This document shows, piece by piece, positions 25,314-34,013 of a DNA stretch of 64,000 nucleotides. The stretch covers positions 98,508 to 162,507 of the forward strand of contig NZ_JAINVH010000016.1 in NCBI RefSeq assembly GCF_020400825.1, given 5' to 3'. Each line of letters begins with the position of its first letter. Position 1 is the stretch's first letter. A model generated the notes under the pieces. The model worked only from the letters and a program-made list of their open reading frames with translations. It did not search any database and was not told the origin of the DNA. This DNA is from Streptomyces sp. HPF1205. Its GTDB lineage: Bacteria; Actinomycetota; Actinomycetes; Streptomycetales; Streptomycetaceae. A program made the translations under genes and the position numbers.

Positions 25314-25766
25314 GTCACCTAAACGGCGGGAGCGGGAGAGAGGTTGCCGGACCGTGATATAGGCGGCAAGCGGGCGTGATCACCGCATATGCCGGGACGG
25401 TCGGGGTGGCCGGGGTCGCCGGGACGGCTGCGGGCGGGGAGCTGACGGGAGGATCGCCGGGAAGTGGCCGGCGAGTGGCCGACGAGTGGCCGGAAAACGA
25501 CGGACGGGGCGCTCGTGAGGGGAGCCGGGCGCGGGCGAACCCGGGCGAACGCGGTTGAACGCGTCCGGAGGTGTTCCGGATGGATCCGAGCGTGTCCGAA
25601 CAGGGCCGGAGCAGTTCCGGAACAGGGTTCGCAACAGGGTCCGGACAGGTCCGGACAGGTCCCCGTGCGGGTGTGGGCGCACGATGCGGTGGCACGGCGT
25701 GCAAGTGGACGTCCAGCAGGTGGAATTGGGGGTACTTTGTCGGCTGTCCCTGGCATAGTCCACGGT
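25314..25766. repeat. Repeat-rich intergenic region
   Basis: About 450 bases with no convincing gene. It contains three 11-bp copies of AGTGGCCGRCG (25463-25495) and many TCCGGA/TCCGAACA words from 25560 on, including a 10-bp direct duplication GTCCGGACAG (25639-25658). Base composition and the self-complementary TCCGGA core could form many small hairpins. The promoter of the DUF4240 gene must lie in its last part. Confidence 0.6.
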
Positions 25767-26357
25767 ATGGACACCGACCCGTTCTGGACACTGATCAACG
25801 AGTGCCGGCGGCAGGGGCTCAGGGGTGACAAGCGGGACGCGTGGCTGCGCGACACGCTGACGACGGTGCCCCTTGAGGAGATCGTGGCCTTCCAGGCCTG
25901 CCTGGAGCACGAGACGGACCGGGCGTTCAGCTGGAACCTGTGGGCGGCGGCCGACCGCGTTTTCGGCGGCTGGTGCTCCGACGACACTTTCTGCTTCTTC
26001 CAGCGCTGGATGATGGGGCTGGGCCGCCCGGTGTTCGAGGCGGCGGTCCACGACCCGGACGCCCTCGCATACGCGCCCGAGGTGCTGCGGCTTTCGGGTC
26101 TGCCCCGGGAGGCGTGGGGGGAGGACTGGCCGGAGTGGCCGTCGCTGGGCGACCTGGCCGTCGAGGCGTACGAGGCCGCGACCGGCGCCTGCGACGACGG
26201 CGACTCCTTCTTCCGGGCCACCACGGCGCTGCTGGACGCCGACCGCCCCTACCGGCTCCGCCCGACGACCCCCTCGGGCTCGCGCTGGAGCGTCCTGGAC
26301 GAACCGGAGGCGGTACGCCGGCTGCCGCGGCTGAGCATGATGTTCCCGCTGGGATGA
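25767..26357 (+). CDS. DUF4240 domain protein
   Basis: 196 residues from ATG at 25767. The opening MDTDPFWTLINECRRQGLRG, then PLEEIVAFQACLEHETDRAF and DTFCFFQRWMMGLGRPVFEA, match DUF4240, a helical family found widely in Streptomyces. No catalytic motif or signal peptide is visible, so cytoplasmic with unknown role. Longer frames that begin upstream run through the repeat-rich spacer and are rejected. It converges with the amidase gene. Confidence 0.85.
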   Translation: MDTDPFWTLINECRRQGLRGDKRDAWLRDTLTTVPLEEIVAFQACLEHETDRAFSWNLWAAADRVFGGWCSDDTFCFFQRWMMGLGRPVFEAAVHDPDALAYAPEVLRLSGLPREAWGEDWPEWPSLGDLAVEAYEAATGACDDGDSFFRATTALLDADRPYRLRPTTPSGSRWSVLDEPEAVRRLPRLSMMFPLG

Positions 26358-26441
26358 GGGGCGGCCCGCCGCGGCCGGGAGTGACCCCGCGAGCCCGCGC
26401 ACTCTCGCTTCGCGGGCGCGCACGGCGGACCGCCCGTACGC

Positions 26442-27227
26442 TCAGGTCCCGTTGACCAGGCGCATGTAGCGGACCCAGTCCCAGTTGGGGCCGGGATCGG
26501 TGTGGTCGGTGCCGGGGACCTGGGAGTGGCCGATGATGTGGTTGCGGTCCTTGGGGATGCCGTACTTGTCGCAGATCGCGGCCGTGAGCGCGGCGGAGGC
26601 GTGGTACATCGCCGTGGTGAAGTACGAGGGCTGGTCGACCCACCCCTCGTGCTCGATGCCGATACTGCGGGTGTTGTAGTCCCAGTTCCCCGCGTGCCAG
26701 GCGATGTCGTGCTCGCGCACGCACTGGTCGATCGCGCCGTCCGCCGAGCGGACCACGTAGTGCGCGCAAGCGGCGTGCGCGGGGTCCTGGAAGAGGCGGA
26801 TGGTGTCGGCGAACGTCTCCTGCGTGACGTGGATGACCACCAGGTTGATCGGGTACGAGGTGGGGCGGTTCGAGGCGGTGTAGTTGGCCGTGCTGGCCGG
26901 CGCCCAGGTGGCCGAGGGGTAGTCCACGGTCGCCGCGGCCGCGGTGCCCTGGCCGGCCCACAGGTCGCCGGCGAGGGCCGCGGTGGCGGCGGCGCCGACC
27001 GCGAGTCCGGTACGCAGCAGGGAACGGCGGGTCGGCACGCCCGCGCCCACACCCGGCGTGCGGGCGCGGACGGGGGCGGTGGCGGCGGGCGCGGGGTCCG
27101 GGATGTGGTCCGTGGCGGGGTCCGTGGCGGGGTCCGGCTCGCGGTCCGGGGTGTGGCCGGAACGGATACCCGGACGGCTTAACGCGGCCGGCGTCTGGGG
27201 GAGTCGGGGACGGCCGAGGTGTTCCAT
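26442..27227 (-). CDS. N-acetylmuramoyl-L-alanine amidase (Amidase_2), Tat-exported
   Basis: 261 residues; the ATG has GGGAG about 6 bases upstream. After a Pro/Asp-rich stretch (DPATDPATDHIPDP), the twin-arginine signal TRRSLLRTGLAVGAAATAAL appears near residue 70. The amidase domain shows the zinc ligands and fold marks: INLVVIHVTQETF, HAACAHYVVRSADGAIDQCV, IAWHAGNWDYNTRSIGIEHE and NHIIGHSQVPGTDHTDPGPN. It would cleave the lactyl-amide bond in peptidoglycan outside the cell. The unusually long cytoplasmic segment before the Tat motif could mean a later start is used in vivo. Confidence 0.9.
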   Translation of the reverse strand: MEHLGRPRLPQTPAALSRPGIRSGHTPDREPDPATDPATDHIPDPAPAATAPVRARTPGVGAGVPTRRSLLRTGLAVGAAATAALAGDLWAGQGTAAAATVDYPSATWAPASTANYTASNRPTSYPINLVVIHVTQETFADTIRLFQDPAHAACAHYVVRSADGAIDQCVREHDIAWHAGNWDYNTRSIGIEHEGWVDQPSYFTTAMYHASAALTAAICDKYGIPKDRNHIIGHSQVPGTDHTDPGPNWDWVRYMRLVNGT

Positions 27228-27642
27228 GGGAGGCTCCCTGGGATCGAGAAGTGAACGGTCAAGTGCATGACAAATCAGGCGGGCCAGCCCATCGTGCGGT
27301 CCCCGGCCCTGACCTGCCAAGCGGTTCACGCATTGGCAGAGGTCCATACCGGTGACGGACGGCGTCGGCCGTACCTCGCTACCGCCCGCGCCGTATTGCC
27401 CGCCCGCCCCTGTACTGCCTCCCTCCGACCGACCCGCCTGCAATCACTCCCTCACTTACCGTAGCGACGCCAGTCCTATTCGCGTAACAACTGACTCACA
27501 CTCACATCACTACCCGGCCACATGTGGTGTCCGCTTTGCCCCTGCTGTGCGCCTCGCGTCCCATTGCTTCCTGCCGTCAAGTCTTCGATTCGGCTTGGAA
27601 AACAGGACAGGCTCTATTAACGTTCGATAACGCAGCGCGGTC

Positions 27643-27800
27643 GTCACCGCCGCCGACAGGCGGCACCGTGCGCTTGCCGAATCCCGCCCGCGGGAACCGG
27701 GGAACCAACAGAACAGGGGTGAATCGGGCAGCGGCCCTGCCCGTAGGAGACCTTCTTCCTCCGAACCCGTCAGCTAACCCGGTAGGCGACAGGGAAGGAA
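27643..27800 (+). promoter_or_regulatory. Cyclic-di-AMP riboswitch (ydaO/yuaA type)
   Basis: The leader of the M23 peptidase gene shows the ydaO signature in order: GCCGACAGGCGGCACC, GGGAACCGGGGAACCAAC, GGGGTGAATCGGGCAGC, a CCCTGCCCGTAGGAGACC arm, then CTCCGAACCCGTCAGCTAAC and CCGGTAGGCG. It ends about 15 bases before the start codon region. In actinomycetes these switches bind c-di-AMP and usually turn off cell-wall hydrolase genes. Boundaries are approximate. The remaining sequence from 27228 to 27642 carries both divergent promoters and no gene. Confidence 0.88.
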
Positions 27801-27815
27801 AGGAGAGCGCCTTCA

Positions 27816-29309
27816 GTGGCGTCCAACCAGTCTGCCTACGCCCCCGTCCGCCCGGACGACGCCTTCGCCGCACCGGGCTCCCCCCTCGGCCCCTGGGATC
27901 CGCAGACCTCCGGCACTTCCGTGCTGCCGGAAACCGCGGCGCCCCCCGAGTCCCCCGCGACCGGAACCGCCCCCGCCCCCTTGCCCGCGCCCGGCCTCAT
28001 GTCCGGCCCCGGCCCCCTCCCCGCCCCCGCTCCCGTCCGCGCTCCCGTCCGCGCTCCCGGTGAAGCCGTGGACGCCCCGGGCGGCTTGGAGGCTTCGGGC
28101 CGCTTGGACGCCCCGGGCGGCTTGGCTGACTTGGCCGACTTCGGGGCCTCGGGCGACTTCGGGGAGGGCGGCGACCCCGGCCTCCCGGCCGAACCCGCCC
28201 CCTACGCGGGCGCGATCCGCGACCGCTCCCGGCTGCCGCGCCAGCGTGCCGTCAGCCGCGGCTCCACCGTCCTCGGCATAGCCGCCATGGCCGCCGTCGG
28301 CGCCGGGCAGGTGGCCGTCGCCGCCGCCCCCGGTACGGCCCCGGCCACCACCGGCACCGGCCACGCCTCCGTCTCCGCCCCGGACCTGGCTCCCGAGTCG
28401 GCGCCGGCGCCGGCGCCCCAAGAGCTGGCGCCCCGGGAGCTGGAGAGGACCAGCGGGCCCCAGGGCGACCCCGTTGCCGTACCCCGCAGCGCGGCTCCGA
28501 CATCCGCCCTGGCCCCGGCCGCCCCGGCACCGGCTGCCGCCCCAGCCCCGGCCCCGACTGCCGCCCCTACTTCGGCTGCCGCCCCGGCCGTGAGCGGACC
28601 GCACGCCGCCCAGGAGACCGGCCTCGCGGCGGTCCCGGCGCCCCCTGCCAAGGACCAGGTCAAGGACCACGCCCAGGACCACGTCCCGGACCCCGGCGAG
28701 GCGTTGTGCGCCCGCATCATCGGCCAGGTCACCGCCCAGCGCGAGGCCGCCGCCGCGGCCGAACGCGCTGCGGCCGAGCGCGCCGCCGCCCGGGAGGCGG
28801 CCGCCCGCAAGGTGCGCGAGCAGGCTGCCGAGGCCAAGGCCGCCGCCGAGGCCAAGGCGAAGGCAGAAGCCGAAGCCGCCGCCAAGGCCGAGGCCGAACG
28901 CCTGGCCGCGCTCGCCCGCTCCTACGTCACCCCCCTGGCCTCGTACACCCTGACTGACGGCTTCGGCCAGGCCGACCTGTGGGCCAACCTCCATGCCGGG
29001 CAGGATTTCACCGCCCCCACCGGCACCCCGGTGCACGCCGTCCACTCCGGCACCATCACCTCGGCAGGCTGGGCGGGCTCCTACGGCTACCGTGTCGTCC
29101 TCACCCTCGACGACGGCACACAGGTCTCGTACTGCCACCTGTCGACCATGGTCGTCACCTCCGGGCGCGTCACCACGGGCGACACCATCGGCCGCGTCGG
29201 TGCCACTGGCAACGTCCCGGCGCCCCACCTCCACCTGGAGGTCCGCCCTGCCGACAGCGCTCCCGTCGACCCCCTTTCCTGGCTCGCGTCCCACGGAGTC
29301 ACCGCTTGA
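27816..29309 (+). CDS. M23 family (LytM) peptidoglycan endopeptidase under riboswitch control
   Basis: 497 residues from a GTG preceded by AAAGGAG. The N-terminal 140 residues are Pro/Ala-rich and cytoplasmic-like. A hydrophobic segment near 147-170 (TVLGIAAMAAVGAGQVAVAA) acts as signal or anchor. A Pro/Ala spacer (residues ~180-270) and an Ala/Glu/Lys/Arg coiled coil (~308-368) follow. The C-terminal LytM domain has zinc ligands in NLHAGQDFTAPTGTPVHAV (HxxxD) and PAPHLHLEVRP (HxH), plus YCHLSTM. It should cut peptide crosslinks in the wall. The ydaO switch upstream ties its expression to c-di-AMP, consistent with wall remodelling. Confidence 0.93.
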   Translation: MASNQSAYAPVRPDDAFAAPGSPLGPWDPQTSGTSVLPETAAPPESPATGTAPAPLPAPGLMSGPGPLPAPAPVRAPVRAPGEAVDAPGGLEASGRLDAPGGLADLADFGASGDFGEGGDPGLPAEPAPYAGAIRDRSRLPRQRAVSRGSTVLGIAAMAAVGAGQVAVAAAPGTAPATTGTGHASVSAPDLAPESAPAPAPQELAPRELERTSGPQGDPVAVPRSAAPTSALAPAAPAPAAAPAPAPTAAPTSAAAPAVSGPHAAQETGLAAVPAPPAKDQVKDHAQDHVPDPGEALCARIIGQVTAQREAAAAAERAAAERAAAREAAARKVREQAAEAKAAAEAKAKAEAEAAAKAEAERLAALARSYVTPLASYTLTDGFGQADLWANLHAGQDFTAPTGTPVHAVHSGTITSAGWAGSYGYRVVLTLDDGTQVSYCHLSTMVVTSGRVTTGDTIGRVGATGNVPAPHLHLEVRPADSAPVDPLSWLASHGVTA

Positions 29310-29388
29310 CCCGTAGCTCCTGCTGCGTAACCCCTGCTCCCTGACCACTGCTCCTTGACCCGGACTTGCACCTCCCGTCCCCCTGCCA

Positions 29389-29430
29389 CCGGCGGCCCTG
29401 GTCGACTCCCCCCCTCGCCAGGGCCGCCGG
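29389..29430 (+). terminator. Hairpin terminator after the M23 peptidase gene
   Basis: Perfect 13-bp stem CCGGCGGCCCTGG / CCAGGGCCGCCGG around a 16-base loop, 80 bases after the stop, followed by CTCTTCTTC. Confidence 0.7.
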
Positions 29431-29640
29431 CCTGTTCACCCTCTTCTTCGGTGTCCACCGCCCCCGGCCTCGGATTGTTGAGCCCCCTTCAGCCGCCGAG
29501 GCGCGCGCCTAACGCCCCTGACCCACCGACGGCCCTACTGGTACGGGCTGCCGTATCGCGGTTCGGCCAGGGACCCGGAGAGGATCCGGCCAGGGATCCG
29601 GTCCGGGAGCCGGCCAGTGTGACCTGGTTCGGATTCAGGT

Positions 29641-29684
29641 CCGGGCCCCGCACACGGACCGGGCCCCGCACACGGACCGGGCCC
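29641..29684. repeat. 18-bp direct repeat in noncoding spacer
   Basis: Two perfect copies of an 18-base unit beginning CCGGGCCCCGCA (29641-29658, 29659-29676) plus 8 bases of a third. The spacer 29431-29753 holds no recognisable gene. Confidence 0.75.
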
Positions 29685-29753
29685 ACTCCCACCCGGGTGC
29701 CCACGCTGGCCGGGTGCCCGCCTCAGCCCCCGCCGGCGCGGGCACTCGCCTCG

Positions 29754-30059
29754 CTACTGGCCGCGGCGATCGGCGACCGCCCACGAGGCCACGGCTATGC
29801 CACCGGCCACCGTGAAGACGGCAGGCCAGGCGCCGACTTTCCTCGCCAGAGGATGCGACCCGGCGAAAGCCGCCACGTAAGCCCCCGTCAGCGCGGTCGC
29901 CGCCCCAGTACCCGCGCGCTGCTTCCATTGGCGGGCCGCGACGGCGCCCGCGGCCGCCAGTGCCGCGCCGCCCAGCTCACGGCGCTTGGTCCACCGCGCC
30001 ACTCCGTACCCCGCGATCAACCCGCTCGCCGCCACGACGCTCGCGGAAACCCCAGCCAT
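29754..30059 (-). CDS. Small membrane protein
   Basis: 101 residues from an ATG with a perfect AGGAGG five bases upstream, which decides it over the preceding GTG. Three hydrophobic segments can be seen: VSASVVAASGLIAGYGVA, AALAAAGAVAARQW (weak) and AWPAVFTVAGGIAVASWAVA. Many Ala/Gly residues and basic loops (RWTKRREL). No family recognised and no same-strand neighbour close by. Confidence 0.72.
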   Translation of the reverse strand: MAGVSASVVAASGLIAGYGVARWTKRRELGGAALAAAGAVAARQWKQRAGTGAATALTGAYVAAFAGSHPLARKVGAWPAVFTVAGGIAVASWAVADRRGQ

Positions 30060-30495
30060 CACGTCCTCCTCGATCCCCTTGACACCTTGAACCTTCGCCG
30101 AACCCGATCCCGAACCGAATTCGAATCCGCGCCCGCGCCTGACTCACCCCGCGCCCGAGCCCGGCCTGAACGAGTCCGTGCCCCCGATACCGGCCCTCTA
30201 CCAGCCCGGTCCGGACCCGGCCCCGACCCGAATTCGATCTCGATGTCTCGAGACTAACCCGCCCGCCCAACACACGCGGATCAGCCTGTGGATAACTCGA
30301 TGCCACCCCGCCGACCAGCGACGTTCCTCCTGGTCAGGCGTTGGCGGACCGGTCTCGACCAGCCCGCCGTCCGGTCGGGATCGGCCGGACCGGCGAGATC
30401 CGGAGGGACCGGCGTCAGCGACCGCGGGCCGCGGCGAACGGCGGCTCGCCCGCCCCGCCGGCCGCCGCGGAACGCCAGGCCCGCCCCCGGCCGCT
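30060..30495. other. Intergenic region without a gene
   Basis: About 435 bases. Clusters of CCCGAACC/TTCGAATCC-like words lie at 30100-30240, and a less GC-rich patch TGTGGATAACTCGATG occurs near 30290. No ORF with coding character, no RNA element recognised. Confidence 0.5.
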
Positions 30496-31590
30496 TCAGG
30501 CCACGGGTGGCACCGCGTCCGGCACCGCCGCGTTCCGTACCAGCGGCCCCGCGATCGCGGACTCCGCCACCGCCCCTGCCGTCTCCGCCCCGTCGGCGTC
30601 CTTGCCGTCGTGCCCGCCATCGTCCTCATCGGCGGGTACGGCCGCGAACCCGGCCGCGAACCCCACCAGCCCGATCAGGTCGGGCGGGGTGTCGTCGTGG
30701 TCCAAGGCGCGGTACTCGAGCGACGCCAGGATCGCCATCCGCTCCGTGAGCCCCCAGTGGGGCCGCGTGTCGCCGCCGACCAACTCGGCGCTGAGCTGCG
30801 CCAACGGGCGCCCTGCGCGGTGGGCGGAGTGGATGGCCTCTCGCAGCTCCAGCAGGTACTCGGCGTACGCGCGGACGTCCGCGGGCGACATCAGCGGGCC
30901 GTGTCCGGCCACCACCACCCGCGGGTCGCACTCCAGTACCCGCATCGTCGCGCGGTGGATCTCGTCGATCGGGCCGGCCCAGTGCACCGGATGGTCCTCG
31001 CTGAACAGCACGTCGCCCGCGCACACGATGCCCTCGTCCGGCAGGTGCACGATCAGGTCGCCCTCGGTGTGTGCCGGCCCCACCTCGATGAGCCGGACCG
31101 CGACCCCGCCCACATCCAGCACGAGTTCCCCGGAGAACGTCTCGTTCGGCGGGACCATGGACAGCCCCCCGAAATCCCCGTACCTGCCGAAGTGCCGCCT
31201 GACGTACGCGCCCAACGGGGTGCTCGCGTCACTGGCGGCGACCAGCCGCGCCAGGTCCGCCGGCGCCGGTTCGGCGCATAGGTGGCGGGCGTTCGCCTCC
31301 GTGGCGATGATCCGCGCCTTGGGGAAGAGCGCGTTGCCGTACGAATGGTCGCCGTTGCCATGGGTGTTGACGACCGTGTCGATGCCGGTGCCCGGCGCCA
31401 GCACCCCGGCGGCGAGTTCCAGAAGACGCCCGGTCATGCCGGCGGTGTACGGGGTGTCGACCAGCAGTGCCGTGCCACGGCCCGCCACCAGTACGCAGTT
31501 GGCCATGCCCCAGGTCGCGTGGCCGTCGGGGAGCCACGCGTGCACGCGCGGCGTCAGTGCCCGCAGGTCGCGGGGCAGAGGGAAGTTCAT
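30496..31590 (-). CDS. MBL-fold metallohydrolase
   Basis: 364 residues. The metallo-beta-lactamase fold is marked by GMANCVLVAGRGTALLVDTP, the metal motif NTHGNGDHSYGN (HxxxDH form, where the first HxH has Asn in the usual second-His position), PAHTEGDLIVHLPDEGIVCA (third ligand region), GDVLF and VVVAGHGPLMSP. The C-terminal 100 residues are helical, ending in an acidic, disordered tail. The start ATG overlaps the stop of the XRE/MmyB regulator as ATGA, so both are made from one transcript and the regulator may sense or control this enzyme's substrate. Substrate unknown. Confidence 0.88.
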   Translation of the reverse strand: MNFPLPRDLRALTPRVHAWLPDGHATWGMANCVLVAGRGTALLVDTPYTAGMTGRLLELAAGVLAPGTGIDTVVNTHGNGDHSYGNALFPKARIIATEANARHLCAEPAPADLARLVAASDASTPLGAYVRRHFGRYGDFGGLSMVPPNETFSGELVLDVGGVAVRLIEVGPAHTEGDLIVHLPDEGIVCAGDVLFSEDHPVHWAGPIDEIHRATMRVLECDPRVVVAGHGPLMSPADVRAYAEYLLELREAIHSAHRAGRPLAQLSAELVGGDTRPHWGLTERMAILASLEYRALDHDDTPPDLIGLVGFAAGFAAVPADEDDGGHDGKDADGAETAGAVAESAIAGPLVRNAAVPDAVPPVA

Positions 31591-32534
31591 GACGCCTCAT
31601 TGTGGTGCGGCTCGAAGGGGTCGGGGTTATGAGGCTCGCCACAAGGCTGCTCATTCCCGTCATTCCCGGTCCTGCTGGCGAGCGCGGGATCGACCGGACC
31701 GGGCGTCGGCGCGTACATCGGCGGTTCCACCGGCGGCCGGTCGCCCCGGTCGAACAGGACGAACATCAGCCGTCCGCCCGGCACCCCGAACGGCCCCGCC
31801 GCGCACATCGTCACCCACCCGGGCCCCAGTTCGGCGTGCAGGACGGGCCGGGCGCCGTCCGCCCGCGGCTGGATGTACTCCGCCGTCGGCTTTTCGAAGT
31901 ACGGCGCCACCACGGGGTCCCGCTTGGCGTCCGCCTGCAGTTTGGCCAGCGTCCTGTTGTGCGGATTGCCCGCCACCGCCGCCCGTACTTGTGGTACCAG
32001 CAGCGGAAGCCACGCCGTCTCCCACTGCGCCAACGTCACCGAACGCGCCTCGGGATCCAGCAGCATCCACCGCATCGTGTTGCGCGGCACCTCACCCCTG
32101 GGGAACAGCCGGGTGAAAGCCGCGTTATAGGCGACGATGTCCCAGGCGACGTCATTGACGTACGCCATCTCGCTGGTGCTCGCCAGCACCCGCTGCCATG
32201 GCCGGGGTACCGCGGTACCCAGCTCCGGGTCGAGCCGGAAGGCGGGCGGCAGCCCGGTCGCATAGAGCACCAGCGCCTCCCACTCGTGGTCGGACAGGTG
32301 CAGAATCCGCGCTATGGGCGCGAGCACATCGGCGCCTATGTTGGCGAGCTTGCCGCGCTCCACATAGCCGTACTTGTGCTCGGGCCAGCCCAGCAGGCGC
32401 GTCATGTGCTCGTGCGTGAGCCCCGCAACCTTGCGTCCACGCGGGTCGCTGCGCGGAGCCAGGCCCAGCTCCGCGGGGTCGACACGGGCGCGAGCACGCG
32501 ACAGCAGCGTCTGCAGGGCCTCACGGTTGCGCAT
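31587..32534 (-). CDS. XRE-family regulator with MmyB-like ligand domain
   Basis: 315 residues from ATG at 32534, which has GGGGGAC just upstream; a GTG 8 codons earlier is possible. An HTH occupies about residues 25-80 (GLTHEHMTRLLGWPEHKYGY and VERGKLANIG). The MmyB-like PAS-type ligand domain follows: VLASTSEMAYVNDVAWDIVA, YNAAFTRLFP, RNTMRWMLLDPEARSVTLAQ, WLPLLVPQVRAAVAGNP. The C-terminus is a Pro/Asp/Asn-rich tail (EPHNPDPFEPHHNEAS). Translationally coupled to the MBL hydrolase. Likely a fatty-acid- or small-molecule-sensing regulator, by family. Confidence 0.87.
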   Translation of the reverse strand: MRNREALQTLLSRARARVDPAELGLAPRSDPRGRKVAGLTHEHMTRLLGWPEHKYGYVERGKLANIGADVLAPIARILHLSDHEWEALVLYATGLPPAFRLDPELGTAVPRPWQRVLASTSEMAYVNDVAWDIVAYNAAFTRLFPRGEVPRNTMRWMLLDPEARSVTLAQWETAWLPLLVPQVRAAVAGNPHNRTLAKLQADAKRDPVVAPYFEKPTAEYIQPRADGARPVLHAELGPGWVTMCAAGPFGVPGGRLMFVLFDRGDRPPVEPPMYAPTPGPVDPALASRTGNDGNEQPCGEPHNPDPFEPHHNEAS

Positions 32535-32577
32535 GCCTGTCCCCCTGTCATCGGACACCGGACGCCCCGACGGCCTG

Positions 32578-32673
32578 ATGCCCTACGCCCCGTACGGATC
32601 GCCGTACACGCCGTCGTACGGATCGCGGTACGGGCCACCGTACGCTCCCGCCCCCAGGCCGCCGTACGGGTGA
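32578..32673 (+). repeat. CGTACGG-rich repeat encoding a Tyr/Pro/Gly tail
   Basis: Five CCGTACG/CGTACGG words in 90 bases. Read on the plus strand from an ATG they give SPYTPSYGSRYGPPYAP-type sequence and then a stop. This resembles the low-complexity tails of Streptomyces membrane proteins, but no domain is attached. It lies in the spacer between the XRE and LuxR genes. Confidence 0.5.
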
Positions 32674-32724
32674 CCGCCGGCGCCGACGTACGCGCTCACT
32701 GCACGTGCCCACCGCTCGCCGGAA

Positions 32725-33465
32725 CTACAAGTCCCTCGGGTCCAGTTCCCGGGCCAGTTTGTATCCGACCTCGAACCTGCTGCCGGCGCCCAACCGCTGC
32801 ATCAGTGACGTCATGACCTGCTGCACCGCGGCCGTGTCGATGCCGAGCCGGCGGGCGATGCGGTCGTCGCTGTAGCCGTTGGTCATCAGGCGTACGACCG
32901 CCCGCTCCTGGGAGCTCATCCCGGCGTGATGCGGCCGTACGCTCGCCCGCGACAAGGGTGTCGCTCGCTGCCAGTACGACTCGTAGATCGTGGCGAAGGA
33001 CCGGGCCAGAACCGCACCCTGGATGCGGATCATCGACTCGGAGAAGTCGCCCAAGCGGCCGGGCAGGCACACCGCGTTCCCGTCGAACACCAGCATGTCG
33101 TGCGGCACATGGTCCGTCACCCGGACGGTGACTCCCAGGTCCGACAGCTCCCGCAGGCCACGGGCGTGCTCCGGCTCGCTCAGCAGAGTGCGCGGAAACA
33201 GCGCCCGGACGCGTATGCCGCGCCGCGCCAGCCGCCCCAGCGCCTCGGGGCCGGCCGAGACCAGTCCCCGCAGCTCCTCGAATCCCTCCAGACCGCCGAT
33301 TGCCTGCAGGCCGTGCACCCCCTGGAAGCCCCGCACCCCCTGGTAGGCCGCGTCCATGGTTTCGAGCAGCCGCGAGGTGACCTCGCGAAGCGCCAGGTCG
33401 CGCTCGGCCGGACCGCTGAACTGCTCCACGGTCACCTGTTCCTGCTGACCCGCAACCGTCGCCAT
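32725..33465 (-). CDS. LuxR-type transcriptional regulator (TrmB-like sensor region)
   Basis: 246 residues using the ATG of MATVAGQQEQVTVEQFSGPA, which has GGAG five bases upstream; the frame stays open to 33657 but that extension has no ribosome site. A GF/GL-rich segment (GVRGFQGVHGLQAIGGLEGF) follows the N-terminus. The middle (RGIRVRALFPRTLLSEPEHA, LSDLGVTVRVTDHVPHDMLV, FDGNAVCLPG) looks like the phospholipase-D-fold effector domain of TrmB/LuxR regulators. The C-terminal HTH is LuxR-type (MSSQERAVVRLMTNGYSDDR, IARRLGIDTAAVQQVMTSL). Target genes unknown. Confidence 0.87.
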   Translation of the reverse strand: MATVAGQQEQVTVEQFSGPAERDLALREVTSRLLETMDAAYQGVRGFQGVHGLQAIGGLEGFEELRGLVSAGPEALGRLARRGIRVRALFPRTLLSEPEHARGLRELSDLGVTVRVTDHVPHDMLVFDGNAVCLPGRLGDFSESMIRIQGAVLARSFATIYESYWQRATPLSRASVRPHHAGMSSQERAVVRLMTNGYSDDRIARRLGIDTAAVQQVMTSLMQRLGAGSRFEVGYKLARELDPRDL

Positions 33466-34013
33466 GTCGGTCAACTCCGCTCGCGGTCCAGTCGCCGCCC
33501 GCCGCCCACCGATAGGGCTCCTGAGCCCTTCCGTCACCATGTCCATCGGCCTGGATGCCACCGCCTGGACCTCCCTCGCCGTCCCCGTATCGCCGTGGTC
33601 CCGTCGCTGCCGTTCCACGCCCACCGGATCCATAGCGCGAGCCGTGTCCTGATCCACAGCCCGTCAGGCACAGAGTGTTACAGCGGCATCACTGGTTTTC
33701 CAGGTCGAATCCGTTGAGGGAATAAAAGATATCAAAAGCGACTGAATCATCACTCATGGCCGCGCAGGGGGCACGCGCAGGGCGCGGGCTCATCACCCGC
33801 AGCCCACTCGCAGCTCACCCGCAGCCAGGCGGCGGGTTGGGCGTGCTTGCCTCCTGCGCGCCCATGGCGGCGAGTGCGCGGGTCCCGAGTGGCCGCGGAC
33901 CCGGCCAGGCGCCCACGCGTCCATTCCCCGCAGGGAATTGTGACCGCATGCCGTCGCCCTCAGCATCTTGAGGCACAACCCCGACTCGCAACCTATGCTC
34001 CGAGGAGTGCGCC
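33466..34013. other. Divergent intergenic region with AT-rich patch
   Basis: About 550 bases between the LuxR gene and a plus-strand SnoaL-like gene. Around 33715-33760 lies an unusually AT-rich stretch (GGGAATAAAAGATATCAAAA), a likely promoter or operator given the composition elsewhere. The rest holds CCCGCAGC-type low-complexity repeats and no gene. Confidence 0.5.

Noticed and set aside
25463..25658. CRISPR-like array
   Set aside because: Repeat units are 10-11 bp with no regular spacers, and there are no cas genes.
29355..30257. 300-codon plus-strand frame after the M23 gene
   Set aside because: It crosses the terminator hairpin, an 18-bp repeat and an antisense gene with a perfect ribosome site; composition is low-complexity.
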